64,000 nt of DNA from the NCBI RefSeq assembly GCF_020819595.1, contig NZ_JAJHNP010000021.1, positions 1 to 64,000 on the forward strand. Direction: 5' to 3'. Of this stretch, positions 35,187-44,125 are shown piece by piece (within the stretch, counting starts at the first letter, position 1; each line of letters opens with the position of its first letter). The notes under the pieces are model-generated. The model saw nothing but the letters and a program-made list of their open reading frames with translations. It searched no databases and was not told where the DNA came from. This stretch comes from Streptomyces barringtoniae (GTDB taxonomy: Bacteria; Actinomycetota; Actinomycetes; Streptomycetales; Streptomycetaceae). Both the position numbers and the translations under genes were made by a program.

Positions 35187-36734
35187 CTACGGCAGTTCCG
35201 TCCGCGTGGTGGCGCCCGCAGCCAGCCGGGTGCCGATGTCGCGCAGGCCGACGAGGTCGTGGACATCGCCGGGCAGCGCGGCTACTTCGACGACCGCCAC
35301 CTCGGGGTGGCGGGCGGTGAAACGGTCACGCGTGCGCTGCTCGCGCGAGAGCAGCTGCATGCGATCGGCGTGCAGTCGCAGCAGACCCGCGGTGAGCCGG
35401 TCGACGGTGCGCTCCGTATCGGCGGGGGAGCCTTCCTCGGAAGCCGGGGCGTCGGTTGCGGCCTCGGATGCGGGAGATCGCGAACTGCCGTATGAGTCGG
35501 GAGAGTTACGAAGTCCAGCTTTCCCGCCCCCCTGATCCACAATGCGGGGGTCCTCAAGATTTTCGGCGGCGGCGAGCGCCCGCTCGGCGGACAGCCGGCC
35601 TGCGCCGCTGCCATGGACCCGGTTCAGCACCAGGCCCACCAGCGGCATCCTCTCCGCGGCCAGCCGCTCCACGAAGTACGCCGCCTCGCGCAACGCGTCC
35701 CGCTCCGGGGCCGCGACCACCAGGAATGCCGTACCGGGCGCCTGGAGCAGCTTGTACGTGGCGTCCGCGCGCGTGCGGAACCCGCCGAAAGTGGTGTCCA
35801 TCGCGGCCACGAACGTCTGCACGTCCTTCAGCAGCTGACCGCCCAGCAGCTTGCCGAGCGTGCCGGTCATCATCGACATGCCGACGTTGAGGAAGGCCAT
35901 GCCCGCGCGTCCGCCCAGCTTGGCGGGAGCGGTGAGGAGGCGGATCAGGCGGCCGTCCAGGAAGGAGCCCAGCCGCTTCGGCGCGTCCAGGAAGTCCAGC
36001 GCCGAGCGGGACGGCGGGGTGTCGACGACGATCAGGTCCCACTCGTCCTTCGCGCGCAGCTGGCCCAGTTTCTCCATGGCCATGTACTCCTGCGTGCCCG
36101 CGAAGCCCGCCGAGAGCGACTGGTAGAAGGGGTTCGCCAGGATCGTGGCCGCCCGCTCGGGGTCCGCGTGCGCCTCCACGACCTCGTCGAAGGTGCGCTT
36201 CATGTCGAGCATCATGGCGTGCAGTTCGCCCTCGCCCTCGGTGCCCTTCACCCGGCGCGGGACGTTGTCGAGGGAGTCGATGCCCATCGACTGGGCCAGC
36301 CGACGGGCCGGGTCGATGGTCAGCACGACCACCTTGCGGCCCCGCTCGGCCGCCCGCAGGCCGAGGGCCGCCGCGGTCGTCGTCTTTCCGACCCCGCCCG
36401 AGCCGCAGCACACCACGATCCGGGTCTTCGGGTCGTCCAGCAGCGGGTCGACGTCCAGCACGCGCGCGGGGGAGAGACCGTGGGCCCTCTCCCACCCGTC
36501 GGCCTTCACCGGCCCGTCGGCCTTCTCCCGACCTGCGGTCTTCGCCGGGCCCGTGGTCTTCGCCGGGCCCGTGGTTTTCGCCGAGCCCATGGCTTTCGCC
36601 GGCGCCGCGGCCTTCTCCCGCTCCACGGCGTGCGCCGGCCCTGCGGCCCTCTCCCGCCCCGCAGCCTTCGCCGGCCCCGCGGCCGTCTGCGCTGTGCCGC
36701 GTGCCTCGGGTGCCTCGGCCGGGTCCGGACTCAT
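35187..36734 (-). CDS. ArsA-like ATPase with long Ala/Lys/Gly-rich N-terminus
   Basis: 515 residues. Residues about 1-95 are a low-complexity tail with repeated AxGPAKxxGREKAxGP segments. The ArsA/GET3-type ATPase follows: Walker A CCGSGGVGKTTTAAAL (K117), then VLTIDPARRL and LIVVDTPPSRSALDFL. ATG 36734 overlaps the stop of the upstream partner (ATGA). In mycobacteria the pair Rv3679-Rv3680 forms a complex linked to redox and glycerol stress. Another repeat-like insertion (GLRNSPDSYGSSRSPASEA) interrupts the C-terminal part. Confidence 0.88.
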   Translation of the reverse strand: MSPDPAEAPEARGTAQTAAGPAKAAGRERAAGPAHAVEREKAAAPAKAMGSAKTTGPAKTTGPAKTAGREKADGPVKADGWERAHGLSPARVLDVDPLLDDPKTRIVVCCGSGGVGKTTTAAALGLRAAERGRKVVVLTIDPARRLAQSMGIDSLDNVPRRVKGTEGEGELHAMMLDMKRTFDEVVEAHADPERAATILANPFYQSLSAGFAGTQEYMAMEKLGQLRAKDEWDLIVVDTPPSRSALDFLDAPKRLGSFLDGRLIRLLTAPAKLGGRAGMAFLNVGMSMMTGTLGKLLGGQLLKDVQTFVAAMDTTFGGFRTRADATYKLLQAPGTAFLVVAAPERDALREAAYFVERLAAERMPLVGLVLNRVHGSGAGRLSAERALAAAENLEDPRIVDQGGGKAGLRNSPDSYGSSRSPASEAATDAPASEEGSPADTERTVDRLTAGLLRLHADRMQLLSREQRTRDRFTARHPEVAVVEVAALPGDVHDLVGLRDIGTRLAAGATTRTELP

Positions 36735-37738
36735 GTCAACCCCTGCTTCCGCAGCTCGGTGGCGAGTTCGTACAGGCCCGCCAGGTCCATGCCCTCGGTG
36801 AGCAACGGCAGTTCGCCCAGTGGCAGGCCCAGCTCGCCGAGGACCGCGCGCTGGTCCTGCTCCAGCGCGTACCGCTCGGCGTACTCCGCCGCCTGGTCCA
36901 GCAGCGGGTCCACCAGCTTCTCCGCGTTCCCGCCGCGCCGGGCTCCGCCCAGACCGGCCGCCGACAACGCCTGTGCAACGGAGGAACGCCGCACGGTCCG
37001 TACGAGTTCCAGGTCGGTGGCGTCCAACACCTCCGGCCGGACCATGTTCACGATGACCCGGCCCACCGGCAGCCGTGCCGCGCGCAGTTCGGCGATGCCG
37101 TCGGCGGTCTCCTGGACCGGCATCTCCTCCAGCAGCGTCACCAGGTGCACCGCCGTCTCCGGCGACTTCAGCACCCGCATCACCGCCTGCGCCTGATTGT
37201 GTATGGGCCCGATCTTCGCCAGGCCCGCCACCTCGTCGTTGACGTTCAGGAAGCGGGTGATGCGGCCCGTCGGCGGGGCGTCCATGACGACGTAGTCGTA
37301 CGCGAACCGGCCGGAGCGGTCCTTGCGGCGCACGGCCTCGCACGCCTTGCCCGTGAGCAGGACGTCCCTGATGCCCGGCGCGATGGTGGTGGCGAAGTCG
37401 ATCGCACCGAGCTTCTTCAGGGCCCGGCCCGCGCCGCCCAGTTTGTAGAACATCTGGAGGTAGTCCAGAAGGGCCAGTTCGGCGTCTATGGCGAGGGCGT
37501 ACACCTCGCCGCCCCCGGGCGCGACCGCGATCTTCCGCTCCTCGTACGGCAACGCCTCCGTCTCGAAGAGCTGGGCGATGCCCTGCCGGCCCTCGACCTC
37601 CACGAGAAGCGTCCGCTTCCCTTCGGTCGCGAGGGCCAGCGCCAGTGCGGCGGCGACCGTCGTCTTTCCGGTCCCGCCCTTGCCGCTGACGACCTGGAGC
37701 CTGCTCACGCCTTCGAGACTAACCAGTCCGCTCGACAC
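36731..37738 (-). CDS. ArsA-like ATPase (first of pair)
   Basis: 335 residues. Walker A with signature lysine, VVSGKGGTGKTTVAAAL (K20, K25), then LLVEVEGRQGIAQLF in place of the usual switch segment, and VVMDAPPTGRITRFL. Orthologous in position and sequence type to Rv3679. The start is uncertain: GTG 37738 keeps an N-terminal extension like the mycobacterial one; GTG 37708 is 10 codons later. Coupled by ATGA to the second ATPase. Confidence 0.88.
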   Translation of the reverse strand: MSSGLVSLEGVSRLQVVSGKGGTGKTTVAAALALALATEGKRTLLVEVEGRQGIAQLFETEALPYEERKIAVAPGGGEVYALAIDAELALLDYLQMFYKLGGAGRALKKLGAIDFATTIAPGIRDVLLTGKACEAVRRKDRSGRFAYDYVVMDAPPTGRITRFLNVNDEVAGLAKIGPIHNQAQAVMRVLKSPETAVHLVTLLEEMPVQETADGIAELRAARLPVGRVIVNMVRPEVLDATDLELVRTVRRSSVAQALSAAGLGGARRGGNAEKLVDPLLDQAAEYAERYALEQDQRAVLGELGLPLGELPLLTEGMDLAGLYELATELRKQGLT

Positions 37739-37849
37739 TCACGCGGGAGGCTGTGGATAACGAAGGTCACACCGGCCGCTCCGCCCGTGGACGACGCCGC
37801 CGGCGGTCGGCCGCCTGCCCCACCGGCCACAGCGGCTACAGTCGGCCCC

Positions 37850-38011
37850 ATGACCAAGTGGGAATACGCAACCGTGCCGCTGCTCGTCCATGCCACGAAG
37901 CAGATTCTGGACACCTGGGGCGAGGACGGCTGGGAGCTCGTCCAGGTCGTGCCCGGGCCGAACAACCCCGAGCAGCTCGTGGCCTACCTGAAGCGGGAGA
38001 AGCAGGCATGA
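37850..38011 (+). CDS. DUF4177-like small protein
   Basis: 53 residues, opening MTKWEYATVPLLVHATKQIL, with the GEDGWELVQVVP segment typical of DUF4177 proteins. TACAGT lies 7 nt before ATG 37850 and no RBS is visible, so a leaderless transcript is likely. The stop overlaps the start of ridA (ATGA). A tiny protein holds the same place in mycobacteria. Confidence 0.88.
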   Translation: MTKWEYATVPLLVHATKQILDTWGEDGWELVQVVPGPNNPEQLVAYLKREKQA

Positions 38012-38472
38012 GCGCGGTCGAGGCCAAGCTGGCCGAACTGGGCCTGACCCTGCCGGAGGTCGTACCGCCGCTGGCCGCGTACCAGCCGGCCGTGCAGTCC
38101 GGTGTGTACGTCTACACCGCCGGCCAGCTGCCGATGGTCGAGGGCAAGCTGCCCGTCACGGGCAAGGTGGGCGCCGAGGTCACGGCGGAGGAGGCCAAGG
38201 ACCTGGCCCGCACCTGCGCGCTGAACGCGCTGGCCGCCGTGAAGTCCGTGGTCGGCGACCTGGACCGCATCGCGCGCGTGGTGAAGGTCGTCGGGTTCGT
38301 CGCCTCCGCGTCCGACTTCACCGGCCAGCCCGGTGTCGTCAACGGCGCCAGCGAACTGCTCGGCGAGGTCCTCGGCGACAAGGGCGTGCACGCGCGCAGC
38401 GCGGTCGGCGTCGCGGTGCTGCCGCTGGACGCCCCGGTGGAGGTCGAGATCCAGGTGGAACTCGCCCAGTAA
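38008..38472 (+). CDS. RidA-family protein
   Basis: 154 residues. RidA/YjgF fold with GVYVYTAGQLPM, CALNALAAVKSVVGDL, RVVKVVGFVASASDF, and the terminal HARSAVGVAVLPLDAPVEVE. Typical members hydrolyse reactive enamine/imine intermediates of amino-acid metabolism; this larger actinobacterial branch (Rv3678c type) is less characterised. Translationally coupled to the DUF4177 gene. Confidence 0.92.
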   Translation: MSAVEAKLAELGLTLPEVVPPLAAYQPAVQSGVYVYTAGQLPMVEGKLPVTGKVGAEVTAEEAKDLARTCALNALAAVKSVVGDLDRIARVVKVVGFVASASDFTGQPGVVNGASELLGEVLGDKGVHARSAVGVAVLPLDAPVEVEIQVELAQ

Positions 38473-38549
38473 CCCACCCGAACCGACCGGAACGCCTCTG
38501 ACCTCGGGCACCTCTCGAACATTCGCCCTACACGGGATAGCCTCCGCCC

Positions 38550-39443
38550 ATGGCGAACGGTCAGTGGTACCCCCCGGAGTGGCCGGACCGTATCCGCGCG
38601 CTCGCGGACGGCACCCTCACCCCGGTGTCCCCCCGGCGCGCGGCCACGGTGCTGCTCCTGAAGGACACACCGGACGGCCCCGCGGTCCACATGCTGCGCA
38701 GACGCGCCTCCATGGCCTTCGCCGGAGGCGCGTACGCCTATCCCGGGGGCGGTGTCGACCCGCGAGACGACGACCGTCTGGTGCGCTGGGCGGGCCCCAC
38801 GCGCGCGTGGTGGGCGGAGCGGCTCGGCGTCGACGAGTCGGGCGCCCAGGCGATCGTCTGCGCGGCCGTACGGGAGACGTACGAGGAGGCCGGCGTGCTG
38901 CTCGCCGGACCCGACGCGGAGTCGGTCGTCGGCGACACCACCGGGGAGGACTGGGAGGCGGACCGGGCCGCGCTGGTCGCGCGCGAGCTGTCCTTCGCCG
39001 AGTTCCTTCACCGGCGCGGTCTGGTGCTGCGCTCGGACCTGCTGGGCGCGTGGACCCGCTGGATCACCCCGGAGTTCGAGGCCCGCCGCTACGACACCTG
39101 GTTCTTCGTGGCCGTCCTGCCCGAGGGACAGCGCACCCGGAACGCCTCCACGGAGGCCGACCGCACGGTGTGGATCCGTCCCGCGGAGGCCGCCGCCCGC
39201 TACGACAAGGGCGAGCTGCTGATGATGCCGCCCACCATCGCCACCCTGCGCCAGCTGACGCCGTACGCCACCGCCGCCGAGACGCTCGCGGCGGCCTCCG
39301 GGCGCGACATGACACCGGTGCTGGCCCGCGCCCGCCTCCAGAACGGCGAGATTGTCCTGTCCTGGCCGGGGCACGAGGAGTTCACCAAGCACATTCCGAC
39401 GGCTCCGACGACGGCCGAGACGACGGGTGGAGGCCCCGCATGA
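38550..39443 (+). CDS. NUDIX hydrolase
   Basis: 297 residues. NUDIX box spread over GGGVDPRDD and AAVRETYEEAGVL, with a long insertion between, and an upstream LLLKDTPDGPAVHMLRRRA strand region. Substrate not predictable. TAGCCT ends 6 nt before ATG 38550, suggesting a leaderless transcript. The stop overlaps the next start (ATGA), so it is produced with the MBL hydrolase. Confidence 0.9.
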   Translation: MANGQWYPPEWPDRIRALADGTLTPVSPRRAATVLLLKDTPDGPAVHMLRRRASMAFAGGAYAYPGGGVDPRDDDRLVRWAGPTRAWWAERLGVDESGAQAIVCAAVRETYEEAGVLLAGPDAESVVGDTTGEDWEADRAALVARELSFAEFLHRRGLVLRSDLLGAWTRWITPEFEARRYDTWFFVAVLPEGQRTRNASTEADRTVWIRPAEAAARYDKGELLMMPPTIATLRQLTPYATAAETLAAASGRDMTPVLARARLQNGEIVLSWPGHEEFTKHIPTAPTTAETTGGGPA

Positions 39444-40270
39444 CCGACGCAAGCACGCTGCCGGGCCAGCCCCGCGGTCAAGTGCTGTCCGGCCCCGCCA
39501 CCGAACGGGCCGTCAACGTCCTCGCGCCCAACGCCTCCGCGATGACCCTCGACGGCACCAACACCTGGATCGTCGCCGAGCCCGACTCCGATCTCGCCGT
39601 GGTGATCGACCCGGGCCCGCTGGACGACGGCCATCTGCGCAGCGTCGTCGACACCGCCGAGAAGGCCGGCAAGCGCATAGGCCTCACCCTGCTCACCCAC
39701 GGCCACCCCGACCACGCCGAGGGTGCCGCCCGTTTCGCGGAACTCACAGGCACGCGCGTGCGTGCCCTCGATCCGGCGCTGCGCCTGGGCGACGAGGGCC
39801 TGGCCGCCGGGGACGTGATCACCGTCGGCGGCCTGGAGCTGAGGGTCGTACCGACCCCCGGGCACACCGCGGACTCGCTGAGCTTCCATCTCCCGGCCGA
39901 CCGGGCCGTGCTGACCGGCGACACCATCCTCGGGCGCGGTACGACGGTCGTGGCGCACCCGGACGGCCGTCTGGGCGACTACCTGGACTCCCTGCGCCGG
40001 CTGCGGTCCCTGACCGTGGACGACGGCGTGCACACCGTGCTGCCGGGCCACGGGCCGGTCCTGGAGGACGCCCAGGGCGCCGTCGAGTTCTACCTCGCCC
40101 ACCGCGCCCACCGCCTCGCCCAGGTGGAGACGGCGGTCGAGGACGGCTACCGCACCCCGGCCCAGGTCGTCGCCCACGTGTACGCCGACGTGGACCGCTC
40201 GCTGTGGCCGGCGGCGGAGCTGTCGGTACGGGCCCAGCTGGACTACCTGAGCGAGCACGGGCTGATCTAG
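39440..40270 (+). CDS. Metallo-beta-lactamase fold hydrolase
   Basis: 276 residues. Zinc motif H87-G-H89-P-D91-H92 (LTHGHPDHAEG), PTPGHTADSLSFHL, LTGDTILGRG and VLPGHGPVLED give all metal ligands of a two-zinc MBL enzyme. The C-terminal helices resemble the LACTB2 type, some of which are endoribonucleases. Corresponds in place to Rv3677c, next to crp. Function in this organism unknown. Confidence 0.92.
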   Translation: MTDASTLPGQPRGQVLSGPATERAVNVLAPNASAMTLDGTNTWIVAEPDSDLAVVIDPGPLDDGHLRSVVDTAEKAGKRIGLTLLTHGHPDHAEGAARFAELTGTRVRALDPALRLGDEGLAAGDVITVGGLELRVVPTPGHTADSLSFHLPADRAVLTGDTILGRGTTVVAHPDGRLGDYLDSLRRLRSLTVDDGVHTVLPGHGPVLEDAQGAVEFYLAHRAHRLAQVETAVEDGYRTPAQVVAHVYADVDRSLWPAAELSVRAQLDYLSEHGLI

Positions 40271-40368
40271 CCGCCGAGCGCCCGGTGCGTTCTACCGGGC
40301 CATGTCCTCGTGCCCGGTGACCGGACGGCGGGCGGCGGTCTTTCCGCCGCCGTCGGAGTCCTCCGGCA

Positions 40369-41193
40369 TCAGTCCTCCGGGCGCGGGGCCTTCACGCCGT
40401 GCACGCGCGCGTACTCGTCGGCGAGCCAGGGGCCGAGGTCGTCCACGTACGACCGCAGCGCCTCCGGATCGCCTGCGGGTTCCTGGCCGTACCGCGCCGC
40501 CGTACGCAGCTGTGCGGCCCGCTCGGGGTAGTAGGTGCCGCACACCTCGGCCATCTCGCGCAGGTCGCTGGTCCAGCCGTTCCAGCGGGGCATGACGAGC
40601 GTGAAGCCGGTGCGGACGAGATGCCGGGACATGAAGCGCACGAGGGGGCGCCGGGCCTCCTCGGTGTCCTCGGCGTCCGCGATCCGCTTCCGCCAGCGGG
40701 GCAGCCACAGCGCCAGGTCGCCGTTGGTCTCGCGGGCGAGCAGGGAGTCGGGGCGGTAGCGCGGCAGGTGCTCGGCGAGGTCCTCACCGAGCAGCGGGGT
40801 GCACAGACAGGCGACGAACCAGGCCAGGTCGTACCGCTCCAGCTCGCCCAGCAGCCGGTCCCTGCCGTACAGCAGCGTGCCGACGCCGTCGATCTGCGGG
40901 AACTCCTTGTCGACCGCCTCGCCGAGCGTCCGTACGGCGTGCCGGTCGGCGTCGGCCGGCTCGTCCCGGAGTGCGACCAGCAGGTCAAGGTCGCTGCGGC
41001 CCACGCGCGCGGTGCCGCGCGGGATCGATCCGTAGAGGTAGGCGCTGTGCAGCCGGGGCCCGAAGACCTCCAGCAGCCCGTCGCGCGCCGCGGCCACGAC
41101 GGGGCGGAAAACGTCGGGCACGCGCGCGAGGGAGCCTTCGCGCGCGATGAAGCCCTGGTCGTCGAGCCCGGGCCGACGGATCGTTTCAGCCAT
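40369..41193 (-). CDS. Nucleotidyltransferase domain protein
   Basis: 274 residues. Pol-beta-type motif LYGSIPRGTARVGRSDLDLLVAL (read as G-S-x2-R-G and S-D-x-D-L-L) near residues 52-73, then a helical C-terminal half (DLAWFVACLCTPLLGEDL, RPLVRFMSRHLVRTGF) of the aminoglycoside-adenylyltransferase-like type. Could modify a small molecule or protein; resistance is not implied. ATG 41193 starts it; no partner antitoxin-like gene is adjacent, so not an obvious MNT/HEPN pair. Confidence 0.85.
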   Translation of the reverse strand: MAETIRRPGLDDQGFIAREGSLARVPDVFRPVVAAARDGLLEVFGPRLHSAYLYGSIPRGTARVGRSDLDLLVALRDEPADADRHAVRTLGEAVDKEFPQIDGVGTLLYGRDRLLGELERYDLAWFVACLCTPLLGEDLAEHLPRYRPDSLLARETNGDLALWLPRWRKRIADAEDTEEARRPLVRFMSRHLVRTGFTLVMPRWNGWTSDLREMAEVCGTYYPERAAQLRTAARYGQEPAGDPEALRSYVDDLGPWLADEYARVHGVKAPRPED

Positions 41194-41347
41194 GGGGCAA
41201 CTGTGCCGTCTGTGATGCGGCCGTGCGGCACATTTTCGGCGCGGCCGTCATCGGCGGCCAGGGCGGCACCGCGCAGCCCCCGCGGCAACGACAGCGGGGC
41301 CCGGCTCGCGAGAAGCGGACCCTGGGGTCGTACGGCCTGGACCGGCG

Positions 41348-42022
41348 TCAGCGCGAGCGCTTGGCCAGCCTCTCCACGTCCAGCAGGATGACCGCCCGCG
41401 CCTCCAGGCGGAGCCACCCGCGCTGGGCGAAGTCCGCCAGGGCCTTGTTCACGGTCTCGCGCGAGGCGCCGACCAGCTGGGCCAGCTCCTCCTGGGTGAG
41501 GTCGTGGACGACGTGGATGCCCTCCTCGGACTGCACGCCGAAGCGGCGGGAGAGGTCCAGCAGGGCGCGCGCCACGCGGCCGGGGACGTCGGAGAAGACC
41601 AGGTCGGACATGGCGTCGTTGGTCTTGCGCAGACGGCGGGCGACGGCGCGCAGCAGGGCGCCGGCCACCTCGGGGCGGGCGTTCAGCCAGGGCTGGAGGT
41701 CGCCGTGGCCGAGACCGAGCAGCTTGACCTCGGTCAACGCGGTCGCGGTCGCCGTACGGGGGCCCGGGTCGAAGAGCGACAGCTCGCCGATCAGCTCGCC
41801 GGGGCCGACGACGGCGAGCATGTTCTCGCGGCCGTCGGGGGAGGTGCGGTGCAGCTTGACCTTGCCCTCGGTGACGACGTACAGCCGGTCGCCCGGGTCG
41901 CCCTCGTGGAACAGGGAGTCGCCGCGTGCGAGGGTCACCTCACTCATGGAGGCGCGAAGCTCCGCGGCCTGCTCGTCGTCGAGAGCCGCGAAGAGCGGGT
42001 TGCGCCGCAGAACGTCGTCCAC
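41348..42022 (-). CDS. crp: Crp, cyclic-nucleotide-type global regulator
   Basis: 224 residues. N-terminal cNMP-binding beta-roll (FHEGDPGDRLYVVTEGKVKL, GPGELIGELSLFDPGPRTATATA) and C-terminal winged HTH (LTQEELAQLVGASRETVNKA). In Streptomyces Crp controls spore germination and secondary metabolism. ATG 42022 is the start. The gene lies divergent to nth, and a 14-bp TGTGA/TCACA dyad sits 92 nt upstream, which could serve autoregulation. Confidence 0.95.
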   Translation of the reverse strand: MDDVLRRNPLFAALDDEQAAELRASMSEVTLARGDSLFHEGDPGDRLYVVTEGKVKLHRTSPDGRENMLAVVGPGELIGELSLFDPGPRTATATALTEVKLLGLGHGDLQPWLNARPEVAGALLRAVARRLRKTNDAMSDLVFSDVPGRVARALLDLSRRFGVQSEEGIHVVHDLTQEELAQLVGASRETVNKALADFAQRGWLRLEARAVILLDVERLAKRSR

Positions 42023-42113
42023 TGAGTTCTCTCCTTGTCGACCTGCTCAGGGGATCTTGCTCCCCCGAGTGCCAGGGGACCGTGTTCCCCATTTTGCCGG
42101 ACGGTCCAAACAG

Positions 42114-42127
42114 TGTGATCTGTCACA
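42114..42127. promoter_or_regulatory. Crp-like palindrome upstream of crp
   Basis: TGTGATCTGTCACA: TGTGA and TCACA halves with 4 nt between them. Classical sites have 6 nt between these halves, so the match is good in sequence but short in spacing. Location between crp and nth suits autoregulation. Confidence 0.4.
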
Positions 42128-42274
42128 AGGATGCCGCACAGGTGTCCCGAGGTAAGCGCCAGGGGTCCAATCGGGGGCCGATCCACCGGGTCCGGGGCGG
42201 ATGTCGGTGCCGGGCTCTAGGCTGGCCGGGTGTCCAAATCGCCGGTGAGAGCACAGGCCAAGGGGGCTTAGCGG

Positions 42275-43363
42275 GTGGTTGTACGTCGCGATTCCGCTGT
42301 GGGCGAACAGGGCTCCGGCGGTAGTAGGAAAACCGGAAAAACGGCAAAAAAGGCCACGCCGACCAAGAAGGCGGTGCCTGGCAAGAAGGCGGCCTCGGCC
42401 AGGAAGGCCACGCCGGCCGAGAAAGCCACGCCGGCGAAGAAGGCCACGCCGGCGAAGAAGGCGACCTCGGTGAAGAGGACCGCCGCGGCCAAGAAGGTCG
42501 CCCCCGCCAAGAAGGTCGTGGCGACGGGTGAGGCCGTGGCCGTGAAGAAGGCGGCGCCCGTCAAGAAGGTCGCCGTGAAGCCGCCGACGGACGAGTCCCG
42601 GACCGCCCTGGTCCGCCGCGCCCGCCGCATCAACCGCGAGCTCGCCGAGGTGTACCCGTACGCCCACCCCGAGCTGGACTTCGACAACCCCTTCCAGTTG
42701 CTGGTAGCCACGGTGCTGTCGGCCCAGACCACCGACCTGCGCGTCAACCAGACGACCCCGGCGCTCTTCGCGAAGTACCCGACCCCCGAGGACCTGGCCG
42801 CCGCCAACCCGGAGGAGGTCGAGGAGATCCTGCGCCCCTGCGGGTTCTTCCGGATGAAGACCAAGTCGGTCATGGGGCTCTCCAAGGCCCTCGCGGAGGA
42901 GTTCGGCGGCGAGGTGCCCGGCAGGCTGGAGGACCTGGTCAAGCTGCCCGGCGTAGGTCGCAAGACCGCCTTCGTCGTGCTCGGCAACGCCTTCGGGCGG
43001 CCGGGAATCACCGTGGACACGCACTTCCAGCGGCTCGTGCGCCGCTGGCAGTGGACCGCGGAGAGCGACCCGGACAAGATCGAGGCGGCCGTCGGCGCGC
43101 TGTTCCCGAAGACCGAGTGGACCGACCTGTCGCACCATGTGATCTGGCACGGCCGCCGTATCTGCCACGCCCGCAAGCCCGCCTGCGGCGCCTGCCCGAT
43201 CGCCCCGCTCTGCCCGGCCTACGGCGAGGGCGAGACCGACCCGGAGAAGGCGAGGAAGCTCCTGAAGTACGAGAAGGGCGGCTTCCCCGGCCAGCGCCTG
43301 AAGCCCCCGCAGGCCTACCTCGACGCGGGCGGCAGGCCGGCCCCGCCACTGGGGGCCGCGTGA
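42275..43363 (+). CDS. nth: Endonuclease III with histone H1-like N-terminal tail
   Basis: 362 residues. Residues about 20-100 are Lys/Ala/Pro repeats of the KKATPAKKA type. The rest is a complete endonuclease III, a DNA glycosylase/AP lyase for oxidised pyrimidines: LVATVLSAQTTD, helix-hairpin-helix LPGVGRKTA with the catalytic Lys, catalytic Asp in ITVDTHFQRL, and the iron-sulfur cluster ligands C-x6-C-x2-C-x5-C (CHARKPACGACPIAPLC). GTG 42275 follows an AAGGGGG. The tail would bind DNA non-specifically. Confidence 0.95.
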   Translation: MVVRRDSAVGEQGSGGSRKTGKTAKKATPTKKAVPGKKAASARKATPAEKATPAKKATPAKKATSVKRTAAAKKVAPAKKVVATGEAVAVKKAAPVKKVAVKPPTDESRTALVRRARRINRELAEVYPYAHPELDFDNPFQLLVATVLSAQTTDLRVNQTTPALFAKYPTPEDLAAANPEEVEEILRPCGFFRMKTKSVMGLSKALAEEFGGEVPGRLEDLVKLPGVGRKTAFVVLGNAFGRPGITVDTHFQRLVRRWQWTAESDPDKIEAAVGALFPKTEWTDLSHHVIWHGRRICHARKPACGACPIAPLCPAYGEGETDPEKARKLLKYEKGGFPGQRLKPPQAYLDAGGRPAPPLGAA

Positions 43364-43417
43364 CGGAACGATCTCGGGGTCCTCGGGCGTTGGACAGGCA
43401 GAGCGACGGGGGTGGCG

Positions 43418-44113
43418 ATGGCGAAGGCCAGTGAGACGCGGGGCGGCGCGGTGACACTCAGCAAGGAGGGGCTGCCCGAGTGGCTGGCGCCCGTGGTGCG
43501 GGCCGTCGAGACGATCGAGCCGCTCCAGCTGAGCCGTTTCCTGCCGCCGGAGAACGGCTCGGGCCGCAAGTCGGCCGTGCTGATCCTGTTCGGCGAGGGC
43601 GAGCGCGGCCCGGAGCTGCTGCTGATGGAGCGCGCCGGCTCCCTGCGCTCGCACGCCGGACAGCCGTCCTTCCCCGGCGGCGCGCTCGACCCCGAGGACG
43701 GCGATCCGCACACCGACGGACCGCTCAGGGCCGCGCTGCGCGAGGCGGAGGAGGAGACCGGCCTGGATCCCTCCGGCGTCCAGCTCTTCGGTGTGCTGCC
43801 CGCGCTCTACATCCCGGTCAGCGGTTTCGTCGTCACGCCCGTGCTCGGCTGGTGGCGCGAGCCCAGCCCGGTCGGTGTCGTCGATCCGAACGAGACGGCG
43901 CGGGTCTTCACGGTCCCCGTGGCGGATCTCACGGACCCCGCCAACCGCGCCACCACCGTTCACCCCAGCGGCCACCGAGGCCCCGCATTCCTGGTCGAAT
44001 CGGCCCTGGTGTGGGGTTTCACGGCCGGGGTGATCGACCGCCTGCTGCATTTCGCGGGCTGGGAGCGCCCCTGGGACAGGGAGAACAAGGTCCCACTCGA
44101 CTGGCGGTCATGA
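43418..44113 (+). CDS. CoA pyrophosphatase-type NUDIX hydrolase
   Basis: About 231 residues. LLLMERAGSLRSHAGQPSFPG is the segment typical of coenzyme A NUDIX enzymes, followed by the NUDIX box GGALDPEDGD...LREAEEETGL. Likely hydrolyses CoA or related dinucleotides. Matches Rv3672c in place. ATG 43418 has a G-rich RBS; GTG 43412 is two codons earlier. Confidence 0.9.
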   Translation: MAKASETRGGAVTLSKEGLPEWLAPVVRAVETIEPLQLSRFLPPENGSGRKSAVLILFGEGERGPELLLMERAGSLRSHAGQPSFPGGALDPEDGDPHTDGPLRAALREAEEETGLDPSGVQLFGVLPALYIPVSGFVVTPVLGWWREPSPVGVVDPNETARVFTVPVADLTDPANRATTVHPSGHRGPAFLVESALVWGFTAGVIDRLLHFAGWERPWDRENKVPLDWRS

Positions 44114-44125
44114 CAGGGTGAACCC

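Noticed and set aside
35187..37343. 718-residue version of the ArsA-like protein
   Set aside because: The extra N-terminal part overlaps the partner ATPase in another frame; ATG 36734 with ATGA overlap is a better start.
40369..41193. MNT-HEPN toxin-antitoxin pair
   Set aside because: The nucleotidyltransferase-like protein is larger than MNT antitoxins and no HEPN partner is next to it.
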